Made by a program: the position numbers and the translations under genes
NCBI GenBank assembly: GCA_937922655.1
Contig: CALAJH010000031.1
Coordinates: 1 to 49,908 of the forward strand
Direction: 5' to 3'
DNA from: an uncultured Bacteroidia bacterium
Lineage (GTDB): Bacteria > Bacteroidota > Bacteroidia > J057 > CALAJH01
Length of the DNA: 49,908 bases
The notes under the pieces: model-generated
Told to the model about the DNA's origin: nothing
Databases searched by the model: none
What the model saw: the letters and a program-made list of their open reading frames with translations, nothing else
In this document: positions 41,715 through 49,908 of the stretch, piece by piece
Position numbering within the stretch: position 1 is the stretch's first letter
Layout: every line of letters begins with the position of its first letter

Positions 41715-42806
41715 GTGTATTTCGTTAGGTTGTCGCTTCAGAACTTTCGTAGTTACGACTCCGTGGTTTGGGAGCCTTCTCCCTACGTAAACGTTATCGT
41801 CGGTCCCAATGGAACGGGAAAAACCAATATGGTTGAAGCCGTACATTTTTTGGCCTTAACCAAAGGGTTTCATACTGAAAAAGACGCGCTAAAATCCGGC
41901 GAACTGTTTTTTATGTTGTCCGGCGAACTTGCGGGTGAAGAAAACTTGCGCGTTGAATGCAACTATTTGTACGGCAAAGGGAAAAAAGTTTTGCACAATG
42001 GACATAAATTGGAAAAACTGTCCGTTCACATGGGACGTGTGCCGTTGGTCGTTTCGACGCCCGAAGACCCCGACTTGATAAACGAAGGCGGCGCCGGACG
42101 CAGAAAGTGGGTCGACGTTATGCTTTGTCAAGCCGAACCTCGGTATTTGGCCGAACTTTCGCGTTACGAACGGGCGCTTGCACAACGTAACGCAATATTG
42201 GATTGCGAAAAAGAGGGCAAGTCTTTCGACCCCGAAATATTTGAGTTTTTGACCAACTCGTTGATTGAATCCGGCGTGGAAATTCAACGTTTTCGCACCG
42301 CCTTTATGGAAGAATTCTTGGCTGATTTTCAGTTCGGCTATCGAAGCGTTTCCAGGGGGATGGAAAAATGTACGGCCGAATATTCCCCCAATGTTTCCAA
42401 TCCCGACCCCGATCTTTGGCGAAAAGAGGCCGTTGGTCGTCGCCGTGCCGAATTCGCTTTGGGCAGAACTTTGTTTGGCGTTCATCGCGACGATTGGCAT
42501 TTTTTTATCAACGAAAAGTCCGCAAAAAATTTTGGTTCACAGGGGCAAAAAAAAACTTTTGTTTTGGGGCTTAAATTTGCGCAGTACTTTTTTTTGGAGC
42601 GCCGTACGGGTCGCAAACCCGTTTTGATATTGGACGATGTTTTCGACAAACTCGACCCGACCCGAGTGGCGGCGGCGGCGAAATTTATTACCGATTCTTT
42701 GGGCGCCCAAACCTTTGTTACCGACGCCGACCCCGTTCGCGCCCGTCGCGCTTTCGAACGCGCCCACGTTTTTTCCACCGAAAAAGGACTTTTTCGTTCG
42801 ATTTGA
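41715..42806 (+). CDS. recF: DNA replication and repair protein RecF
   Basis: A 363-residue SMC-like ATPase of the usual RecF length. Seen: 'LQNFRSYDSVVWEPSPYVNVIVGPNGTGKTNMVEAV' region with the Walker A box GPNGTGKTN at ~30-38, 'GGAGRRKWVDVMLCQ' (~122-136), 'RNAILDCEKEGKSFDPE' (~158-174), 'FGVHRDDWHFFINEK' (~254-268), 'GSQGQKKTFVLGLKFAQ' (~274-290; signature region) and 'VLILDDVFDKLDPTRV' (~303-318; Walker B). It loads RecA at gaps with RecO and RecR. The start is GTG 41715; no ATG lies between the preceding stop and the conserved N-terminus. Confidence 0.96.
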   Translation: MYFVRLSLQNFRSYDSVVWEPSPYVNVIVGPNGTGKTNMVEAVHFLALTKGFHTEKDALKSGELFFMLSGELAGEENLRVECNYLYGKGKKVLHNGHKLEKLSVHMGRVPLVVSTPEDPDLINEGGAGRRKWVDVMLCQAEPRYLAELSRYERALAQRNAILDCEKEGKSFDPEIFEFLTNSLIESGVEIQRFRTAFMEEFLADFQFGYRSVSRGMEKCTAEYSPNVSNPDPDLWRKEAVGRRRAEFALGRTLFGVHRDDWHFFINEKSAKNFGSQGQKKTFVLGLKFAQYFFLERRTGRKPVLILDDVFDKLDPTRVAAAAKFITDSLGAQTFVTDADPVRARRAFERAHVFSTEKGLFRSI

Positions 42807-42953
42807 CGGCCCCTGCGTCTCCGATTTCATTTATCTCGATGTTTATTTCCATATTTTTACCGAACTTTGCTTTTGTATCTTCCCTTTTTCCGTCAAGACA
42901 AAAATATACCGATTTAAGTTTATCAGTCGGTCCTATTTACAAATTTAAACGTT

Positions 42954-45900
42954 ATGGGTTACAAATACAGTATCGTTTTTGCGATGACGGCGGTTTTGTT
43001 CGCCGGCCGTGTTTTAGCAAACGGACACCATTCCGGACACGACCACCACAATCCCAACGCCGGACTTTTCATCGAAAACAAAGGACAATGGGATTACCAC
43101 ATCGCTTATCGTGCCGATTTGCCTTATGGGCGGGTCTGGCTTGAACGCGACCGATTTACCTACGTGTTTCACAACCCGGAGCAGATAGCGGCTTTGCATC
43201 CCCGTCTCAGCATTGACCAACCCCTTACACTGAATTTTCATGCCGTGGCGATGCGTTTCGTCGGCTCCAATCCTACGCCCAATATTTCCCGGTTTCTCGA
43301 GGCGCCCGGATATTCCAATTTCATCATCGGAAACGACCGCTCCAAATGGGCAAGCCGCGTCAAGTCTTTTGCCGAAGTGCTTTACGAAAACCTCTACGAC
43401 GGAGTCGGTTTGTACGTTTATCACGGCGAGCAAGGTTTAAAGTACGATTATCGCATCGAACCCGGCGCCGACCCCCGGCAAATTCGGTTTTGGTACGACG
43501 GCGCCGACGGAGCTTTTCTCCTCGACGGGCGAATCGCTTTGCAAACCTCCGTCGGTCAATTGATGGAATACATTCCCGCCGCGTGGCAGGAAATCGGCGG
43601 CGCCCGTATACCCGTAAACATCCGTTATGTTCACGAAGACGGATATTTCGGCTTTGAGTTTCCCAATGGTTACGACCCCGCATACCCCCTTGTTATCGAC
43701 CCCACCCTTGTTTTTTCCACCTATTCCGGTTCGATCGCCGACAACTGGGGGTTCACCGCCACCTACGATTTGGATGGAAACGGTTATTCCGGAGGCATCG
43801 CCAACGGCGCGGGATATCCGGCTTCTACCGGAGCTTTCGACGTGACTTACAATCCCGGAAGCGGAACCGCAATCGGTAGTGTTCTTGCCGGTTATGGCTC
43901 CGACGTGGCGATTATCAAGTACAATCCCACGGGGACGGCAAGAATCTGGGCTACTTACATTGGTGGAAACAACAACGAAACTCCCCATAGCATCGTTACC
44001 AATACTTCGAGAGAGTTGTATATTTTCGGCGCTACCGCGTCTACAAATTTTCCCGTGGGTTTGGCAAGCTATCGGCCCAATAATGCCGGCGGCGTCGATG
44101 CTTTCGTTCTCAGGCTCAGCGCCGACGGCGCCACGCTTATCGGAGGTTCTTACATCGGCGGCGCCGCCGACGACGCCGTCAATACCGGCAATTTACGCAA
44201 CTTTTACGGAGACGAACATCGCGGTGAAATTGCCATCGACAATCAAGGCAACGCCTATGTAGCCACCTGTACGCGTAGTAACAACTTTCCGATTGTCGGC
44301 GGTTTTGACAACACTTTGGGCGGGCAACAGGATGCGGTCGTCTTTAAGTTTAACCCCGACATGACCGAATTGTTGTGGTCGACGTATTTGGGAGGGGGGA
44401 CTTTGGATGCCGGATATTCTTTGCGTTTGGCGAACGACGGTACGATTTACGTTTGCGGCGGCACCAATTCCAACAATTTTCCTACGACGGCGGGCGTTTT
44501 TCAAACCGCGCCCGGCGGCGACAACGATGGATTTGTAGCGCAAATTTCTTCAAACGGCGCCCAGCTCCTTCGTGCCGGTTATCTTGGTTACGCTCAAGCC
44601 GACCAAGCCCTGCTTTTGGATTTCGACAACGACGGATTTGTTTATGTCGCCGGAATTACGGCCAGTCCCGCTTTTCCTTTTACGGCCGCATACGGTCAAC
44701 CCACCGGCGGTCAGTTTGTTGTTAAATTGAACAGCGAACTTTCCGCAATAGAATGGGCTACTCGTTTGGGAACCCAAGTAAACACCCCTTGTCTGGCGTT
44801 TACCGCTTTTTTGGTCGACCAATGCAAAAACATTTATGTTTCCGGATGGGGCGGTGGTTTGGCCAGCGGTTCGGTGGCAGGGTTGCCCGTTTCGCCGGAC
44901 GCGCTTTATCCCACCGCCGCCGGAAACGACGCATTTTATTTGGGCGTCCTTGAAGCCGACGCCCAATCTTTGCTTTATGGAACTTATATCGGCGACCCCA
45001 ATGCCAACGACCACGTCGACGGGGGCACCAGTCGGTTTGACAAACGCGGCATTGTTTATCAGTCGGTTTGCGGTTCTTGCGGCGGTTCCGACAATTTTCC
45101 CACCTCGCCCAACCCCGGCGCGTGGAGCAATACCAACAACTCCTCCAACTGCAACAGTCTTCTTTTCAAAATCGCCCTCGATATCATCGACCCCGTTATA
45201 GCCAATTTTTCTTATACCGTCGAATCCGATTGCGATTCCATTTACGTTACGTTTACCAACCTTTCCGAAAACGCGACGAGCTATTTGTGGGACTTTGGCG
45301 ACAATACCACCTCTACGGCCGAAAATCCCGTTCATGCTTATGCGCTTTCGGGCATTTACAACGTGACCCTGACGGCGTTCAATACGGGAGAATGCGCCGC
45401 CTCCGACCAAATTACGCTTCCGGTATTTGCGCAATTCGGCGGCCCGCTTTACGATTTTGTTACCGCCAACGCCGGTACCTACATCGGCAACGGATGTTTT
45501 CGTTTGACCGAAGCGGTAAACAACCAACGCGGCGTGGTGTGGTACGGCGCCCCCATCAGCCTCAATGAACCTTTCGACTATACTTTTCAGGTTAATTTGG
45601 GTTCCATCGACGGCAACGGCGCCGACGGCATCGCTTTTGTTTTGCAGCGTCAAGGTACGACCAATCAAGGTACTTCCGGCGGGGGCATCGGTTACGGCGG
45701 CATGGCCCCGCCCAATCTCGCCATCGAAATTGACACGTGGAACAACGGCGCCGGCGACATCGCCTGCGACCACGTCGCCGTTCACCTCAACGGTCAAAAC
45801 ACCGTTCCCGTCGCCGGCCCCGTACAGGCTTTACCCAACAACTGCAATATCGAGGACGGTCAATTTCATACCTTCCGCGTCGTTTGGGACCCCGTTACCC

Positions 45901-48900
45901 AGACGTTTACCATATTTATGGACGGCTTCCAAATTTTGACCTACACCAACGACGTGGTCAATAATGTTTTTGGCGGCAATCCCCAAATGTATTGGGGCTT
46001 TACCGCTTCAACGGGCGGTGCGGTAAACGTGCATCAAGTGTGTATGCCCGACGTTCCCCCCGTGGTCTATGCCCCGCCCGTAGCCGTCGAAGCCACGGGC
46101 GTTACTTGCGGCGCTTTTCGTGCCAACTGGCTTCCGGCGCCCGGCGCCCAACGCTATTATATTGACGTTTCCACCGACCCGAACTTCGGTTCGTTCGTCG
46201 GTCCCTACAATCAGTTCGACGTTGGTTTCGAACTTTTTCGCGACGTTTCGGGATTGTCCTCCGGAACGACTTATTATTATCGTGTTTATTCGACCAATCC
46301 ATGCGGATTGGAAGGGCCTTCCAACGTTATTGCCGTTAATTTGCCGACGGCGGAGGTTTCCGCGTCGGGCGACGAAGCGGTTTGCGTCGGCGATCCCATT
46401 CGTTTGTTTGCCCTTGGGGAGGAGGGGGTAACTTATCAATGGACGGGACCCAACGGTTTCTCTTCTTCCGTCAGGAATCCCGTGATTGCTTCGGCAACGG
46501 GCGCCAACGCCGGTACGTACAACGTTGTTGCCGTTGCCGCGGGTTGTACTTCCGAAGTCGCCTCCATTGTTGTCGCCGTGCAACCGCCGCCTTTGTTGGA
46601 CGTTGTCGGCCCGACGTCCATTTGTTTGGGGCAATCGGCGACGCTTACCGCCGTCGGTTCCGAAGGGTTTGTGTATTGGTTGCCCAACAATCTTAATACC
46701 GGCTCGATTACCGTCAGTCCCACTTCCACGACCTCGTACACCGCCGTGGCTTACGAACCCGTTGGAACAAACCTCGTCGTAAACGGAGACTTTGAGGATG
46801 GAAACGTCGGTTTTCAATCCGATTACCTTTACTTTACAAACCCGCCGCTGGGTGAAGGAAGGTATGCGGTAACCAACAACCCACAGAGTATTCACAACGG
46901 TTTTGCCCCATGCTTCGACCATACCTCCGGCGCCGGCAATATGATGGTCGTCAATGGCAATACTTCTCCCAACGCCGTTGTTTGGCAACAAAACGTTACC
47001 GTCGTTCCCGGGCGCAATTATTTGTTTTCGGCATGGTTGCAAAGCGTTAATCCCACCAATCCGGCGCGGTTGAATTTCAGCATCGACGGCCAACAAATTT
47101 CCGACGTCCTTGTTGCGCCCGGCGTTAATTGTCAATGGATTAACTTTTCCGCTTTATGGTTTTCGGGTGACGCCGAGTCGGTTACTATTTCCATTGTCAA
47201 TGAAAACACTATCGCTTCCGGCAACGACTTTGCTTTGGACGATATTTCCTTTATCCCCGTTTGCCAGACGGTGGTGGTACACAACGTTGTAGTCAATCCC
47301 CAACCCGAACTCCTTGCTTATGCCGAACCGTCACAACTTTGCGAAGGCGCCGAGGCGACGCTTTTCGTTGGCGGGGCCCAAGACTTTGTTTGGAACGGCC
47401 CGGGCTTGGAAAACGAACAAGGTTCGGTTGTAAACTTTACTCCGCCGTTGGGGACGAGCGTCTATACCGTCGTAGGTACGTCTTCCGGCGGTTGCACCGA
47501 TGAAACCACCGTCGAAATCACCGTTTATCCCGTTCCCAACTTTGAGCTTACGGCTACGCCCCCCTCCATCTGCTCCGGCGAAACCTCGACGATTGAAGTT
47601 TCTCCTTCCGAGAACGTAAACGTATATTATTCTCCGCCCGGCGTTTTCTTATCCGACGGTATATATTCTTTTAGTGTGTCGCCTACCGCAACAACCGTTT
47701 ATACCGTAACCGTGTTCACGCCCGAGTTGAACTGCTCCTCGGAGCAGACTCTAACCGTCGAGGTACGCCAAACATCGGACGTGGTTATAGACCCTATACC
47801 CAATTTCTGCCCCGACGCCGAACCTTTTACGTTAACCGGGGCGCCGGAGGGGGGGGCGTTTTCCGGTCCCGGCGTTGTGGACAACGTATTTTTCCCGGCT
47901 TCCGTTTCCGCCGGAACATACTTCGTTCGTTATGAAGGTTACGAGAACGACTGTTACTTTGCCGACAGCGTGGCCGTTACCGTTTATCCGGCGCCGACGC
48001 CGAATATCGCCGGTTTGGCCAATTTGTACTGTACCGGGCAGTTGTGCGTGCAATTGAACTTGTCGCCTCCGGGCGGCACGTTGAGCGGTCCGGGGGTAAC
48101 CTCCCAAAATCGTTTTTGTCCGAACGTTGCGGGCGTGGGTTTTCATACCCTTACTTATTCCGGTTTTGATGAAAACGGTTGTTTTTATTCCACCTCGCGC
48201 CAAACCGAGGTTCGCTTAACGCCGTCGACGAATATATTCGATTTTGAACCGGCGTATTGTCGCGACGCCGCACCCGATCCGTGGACGGGAATTCCGGCGG
48301 GCGGTCAGTTTCTTGGCCCCGGCATGGTGGGCAACGTCTTTTACCCCAATCTTGCCAATGTCGGGCCGAATACCATAATTTATCGTGGAACCGTCAACGG
48401 CTGTCAATACCAAACGTCGGTGACGGTAATTGTCTATCCCTTGCCCCAACCGGAAATTCTCGGTTTGACCAACGTTTATTGTACGGGCGATTTGTGCGTA
48501 CAAATTAGTGGCTTGCCGGCAGGAGGAACGATGAGCGGCCCCGGAGTGACGGCCAACGGCACACGTTTTTGTCCTGCGTTGGCGGGCGTTGGCGTGCATA
48601 CGATAACCTACCAAGGTTTCACCCCCGAAGGTTGTTTTTATTCCACGACCCATACCTTGACCGTCAATTTAACCCCCGCGACAAACATCACCGACTATTT
48701 GCCGGCATACTGTTCAACGGACTCTCCCGACCCATGGACGGGAACTCCGCCCGGGGGGCAGTTTCTTGGTCCCGGCATGGTGGGTAACGTTTTTTATCCC
48801 AACCTCGCCAATATCGGCTCGAATACCATTGTTTACCGCGGTATTTTGAACGGGTGCGCTTACCAAACTTCGGTTACCGTTACGGTCAATCAAACGCCCA

Positions 48901-49908
48901 TTGGACAAATTGTCGGATTGGCCCCTCAATATTGCACAGGCGACTTGTGCGTGCAAATTAGCGGTTTGCCTGCGGGCGGCACGATGAGCGGCCCGGGCAT
49001 AACCGCCGATGGCACGCGCTTTTGCCCCGCAACCGCCGGCCCCGGAACCCACGTCATTGCCTATGCCGGCGAACTCAACGGTTGTGCTTATTCGACGACT
49101 TACACTTTGACCGTCAATCTTTCTCCCACGCCCGATATTGTGGGTTTGGAGCCGGGCTATTGTTTTACCGCGGGTTGTCAAGAATTGAACTTGTCGCCAC
49201 CCGGAGGTATTTTATTGGGCAACGGCGTGGTGGGCAACGCCTTCTGTCCGCATTTGGCCGGCCCCGGCGAACACGTTTTGCGTTATACGGGACAAGTCGG
49301 CGGTTGTTCGTACAACATTTTGCGGACGGTATTTGTCCGTTCACAAGTTTTTCCAACTATAGACGCACCCGAACGGGCGTGTGAAAACTCACCTCCCGTC
49401 GAATTGCGTGGATTTCCCGCCGGCGGAACGTTCTCAGGGCCCGGTGTGACGGATTTTTATTTTTACCCCTCCGAACTCGAACCGGGACGCTACGTCATTC
49501 AATACCAAGTGCCGGACGGCGAATGCGTCTATTCCACGTCGTTTGAAATTACGGTGGACGGTCAACCCGAGGCGTTGATTTTCGGTCCCAACGAGGCTTA
49601 TTGCGTTACCGACGGTGCGGTGGATATGTTCGCCTTCCCCGACGGCGGCGAATTTTCCGGTCCCGGGGTGGTCGGCAATCGCTTTTTGCCCTTCCAAGCC
49701 GGCCCCGGAACCCATATCGTTCGCTATGCCGGCCGCCTCAACACGTGTGAGTACGTCACGACCCTGCAAATCGCGGTTTTCGACGTTCCGGAAATCGTCG
49801 ATTTCGACATTGACGAGGTTTATTGCGTTACGACGGCGCCGTTTGCGTTGTCGGGCACGCCGTCGGGGGGCGTATTTTCTTGTCCGACTTCGGGGGTGGT
49901 TTTGGGCG
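42954..49908 (+). CDS. Giant secreted multidomain surface protein, 3'-truncated by the window
   Basis: One uninterrupted frame of 2318 codons to the right edge; I read it at several points and found no frame change. Order: signal peptide (MGYKYSIVFAMTAVLFAGRVLA), a His-rich patch (GHHSGHDHHN), a DUF7948-like domain (~34-255), SBBP-type beta-propeller repeats (~253-745), a PKD domain (YLWDFGDNTTST, ~748-826), an L-type lectin-like domain (~827-1032: GNGADGIAFVLQ, NLAIEIDTWNNG, DGQFHTFRVVWDP), fibronectin III (~1041-1130), Ig-like domains (~1133-1270), a carbohydrate-binding-like domain (~1273-1440: NLVVNGDFEDGNVGFQ), two further Ig-like segments, then about ten Cys-containing ~75-residue modules. 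This architecture belongs to Bacteroidota T9SS cargo; the sorting domain would lie beyond the window. Confidence 0.9.
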   Translation, partial: MGYKYSIVFAMTAVLFAGRVLANGHHSGHDHHNPNAGLFIENKGQWDYHIAYRADLPYGRVWLERDRFTYVFHNPEQIAALHPRLSIDQPLTLNFHAVAMRFVGSNPTPNISRFLEAPGYSNFIIGNDRSKWASRVKSFAEVLYENLYDGVGLYVYHGEQGLKYDYRIEPGADPRQIRFWYDGADGAFLLDGRIALQTSVGQLMEYIPAAWQEIGGARIPVNIRYVHEDGYFGFEFPNGYDPAYPLVIDPTLVFSTYSGSIADNWGFTATYDLDGNGYSGGIANGAGYPASTGAFDVTYNPGSGTAIGSVLAGYGSDVAIIKYNPTGTARIWATYIGGNNNETPHSIVTNTSRELYIFGATASTNFPVGLASYRPNNAGGVDAFVLRLSADGATLIGGSYIGGAADDAVNTGNLRNFYGDEHRGEIAIDNQGNAYVATCTRSNNFPIVGGFDNTLGGQQDAVVFKFNPDMTELLWSTYLGGGTLDAGYSLRLANDGTIYVCGGTNSNNFPTTAGVFQTAPGGDNDGFVAQISSNGAQLLRAGYLGYAQADQALLLDFDNDGFVYVAGITASPAFPFTAAYGQPTGGQFVVKLNSELSAIEWATRLGTQVNTPCLAFTAFLVDQCKNIYVSGWGGGLASGSVAGLPVSPDALYPTAAGNDAFYLGVLEADAQSLLYGTYIGDPNANDHVDGGTSRFDKRGIVYQSVCGSCGGSDNFPTSPNPGAWSNTNNSSNCNSLLFKIALDIIDPVIANFSYTVESDCDSIYVTFTNLSENATSYLWDFGDNTTSTAENPVHAYALSGIYNVTLTAFNTGECAASDQITLPVFAQFGGPLYDFVTANAGTYIGNGCFRLTEAVNNQRGVVWYGAPISLNEPFDYTFQVNLGSIDGNGADGIAFVLQRQGTTNQGTSGGGIGYGGMAPPNLAIEIDTWNNGAGDIACDHVAVHLNGQNTVPVAGPVQALPNNCNIEDGQFHTFRVVWDPVTQTFTIFMDGFQILTYTNDVVNNVFGGNPQMYWGFTASTGGAVNVHQVCMPDVPPVVYAPPVAVEATGVTCGAFRANWLPAPGAQRYYIDVSTDPNFGSFVGPYNQFDVGFELFRDVSGLSSGTTYYYRVYSTNPCGLEGPSNVIAVNLPTAEVSASGDEAVCVGDPIRLFALGEEGVTYQWTGPNGFSSSVRNPVIASATGANAGTYNVVAVAAGCTSEVASIVVAVQPPPLLDVVGPTSICLGQSATLTAVGSEGFVYWLPNNLNTGSITVSPTSTTSYTAVAYEPVGTNLVVNGDFEDGNVGFQSDYLYFTNPPLGEGRYAVTNNPQSIHNGFAPCFDHTSGAGNMMVVNGNTSPNAVVWQQNVTVVPGRNYLFSAWLQSVNPTNPARLNFSIDGQQISDVLVAPGVNCQWINFSALWFSGDAESVTISIVNENTIASGNDFALDDISFIPVCQTVVVHNVVVNPQPELLAYAEPSQLCEGAEATLFVGGAQDFVWNGPGLENEQGSVVNFTPPLGTSVYTVVGTSSGGCTDETTVEITVYPVPNFELTATPPSICSGETSTIEVSPSENVNVYYSPPGVFLSDGIYSFSVSPTATTVYTVTVFTPELNCSSEQTLTVEVRQTSDVVIDPIPNFCPDAEPFTLTGAPEGGAFSGPGVVDNVFFPASVSAGTYFVRYEGYENDCYFADSVAVTVYPAPTPNIAGLANLYCTGQLCVQLNLSPPGGTLSGPGVTSQNRFCPNVAGVGFHTLTYSGFDENGCFYSTSRQTEVRLTPSTNIFDFEPAYCRDAAPDPWTGIPAGGQFLGPGMVGNVFYPNLANVGPNTIIYRGTVNGCQYQTSVTVIVYPLPQPEILGLTNVYCTGDLCVQISGLPAGGTMSGPGVTANGTRFCPALAGVGVHTITYQGFTPEGCFYSTTHTLTVNLTPATNITDYLPAYCSTDSPDPWTGTPPGGQFLGPGMVGNVFYPNLANIGSNTIVYRGILNGCAYQTSVTVTVNQTPIGQIVGLAPQYCTGDLCVQISGLPAGGTMSGPGITADGTRFCPATAGPGTHVIAYAGELNGCAYSTTYTLTVNLSPTPDIVGLEPGYCFTAGCQELNLSPPGGILLGNGVVGNAFCPHLAGPGEHVLRYTGQVGGCSYNILRTVFVRSQVFPTIDAPERACENSPPVELRGFPAGGTFSGPGVTDFYFYPSELEPGRYVIQYQVPDGECVYSTSFEITVDGQPEALIFGPNEAYCVTDGAVDMFAFPDGGEFSGPGVVGNRFLPFQAGPGTHIVRYAGRLNTCEYVTTLQIAVFDVPEIVDFDIDEVYCVTTAPFALSGTPSGGVFSCPTSGVVLG
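47809..49908 (+). repeat. About ten 75-residue Cys/Gly modules with a 453-bp super-repeat
   Basis: Each module has the frame 'YC...G.P.GG.F.GPG(V/M)....F.P..A..G...I.Y.G...GC.Y.T'. Modules begin near 47814, 48027, 48255, 48477, 48708 and 48930 and continue to the edge. Two types alternate, so the strongest match is between every second module: 48255 with 48708 (453 bp apart), 48027 with 48477 (450 bp) and 48477 with 48930 (453 bp). These pairs are nearly identical in protein and clearly alike in DNA, pointing to recent two-module duplication. Modules after ~49155 are more divergent. Confidence 0.9.

Noticed and set aside
42954-49908. Possible frameshifts in the right-hand giant gene, because many shorter frames of 60-400 codons cover it
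   Set aside because: Domain motifs read at ~43,050, 45,570, 46,761, 48,003 and 49,800 all fall in one frame; the shorter frames are shadows.

Overview
The window is chromosomal DNA of a member of the Bacteroidota. Four things point there: large secreted proteins built from PKD, Ig-like and lectin modules, one of which ends in a type IX secretion (T9SS) sorting domain; a Bacteroidota-type FtsQ in an ftsQ-ftsA-ftsZ cluster; promoter candidates of the Bacteroidota form (TTTG, about 19-22 bp, TAnnTTTG); and few obvious Shine-Dalgarno sequences. Class or genus cannot be fixed from this sequence. I saw no rRNA, tRNA, CRISPR array, transposase or phage gene.

Layout. 1-3798: 3' part of a giant T9SS surface protein carrying twelve GGPYDG motifs at a nearly constant 66-bp period, closed by a 20-bp perfect hairpin. 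3922-6757: a compact unit of a WG-repeat protein, a membrane protein and a PLP enzyme of the ACC-deaminase/D-cysteine-desulfhydrase type. 6788-9499 (minus): a PAS-PAS-SpoIIE phosphatase and a single-domain response regulator, separated by an AT-rich 500-bp region with a direct repeat. 9644-13051 (minus): four genes chained by ATGA overlaps (two unrecognised membrane proteins, a heptose-phosphate kinase rfaE1, and mazG). 13163-14029 (minus): FTR1-type iron permease. 14303-16194: class I aldolase plus a gene of unknown role. 16589-20873: ftsQ, ftsA, a 709-bp spacer, ftsZ. 21276-23445: a TPR protein and an outer-membrane beta-barrel candidate. 23569-25404 (minus): a secreted CxxCH/dockerin-like protein and a small membrane protein. 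25585-28752: fructose-1,6-bisphosphatase, a membrane WG-repeat protein, hisS. 28845-42806: a long plus-strand run of dapA, a 1742-residue multi-PAS sensor, a tricorn-like protease, an ABC1/UbiB kinase, a glycosyltransferase, a Gfo/Idh/MocA oxidoreductase and recF. 42954-end: the first 2318 codons of a second giant surface protein, open at the right edge.

How it fits together. Most genes are housekeeping: cell division, lysine and peptidoglycan precursors, histidyl-tRNA charging, gluconeogenesis, nucleotide clean-up and DNA repair. The accessory content is signalling and the cell surface. The PAS-SpoIIE phosphatase and the giant PAS protein use clearly related PAS modules, but the giant one has no recognisable output domain. 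The two giant surface proteins, the dockerin-like secreted protein and the beta-barrel suggest an elaborate cell envelope. The points most worth checking are the GGPYDG repeat array, the output-less PAS array overlapping a tricorn protease, the 453-bp super-repeat in the right-hand giant gene, and the long ftsA-ftsZ spacer with its own promoter candidate.
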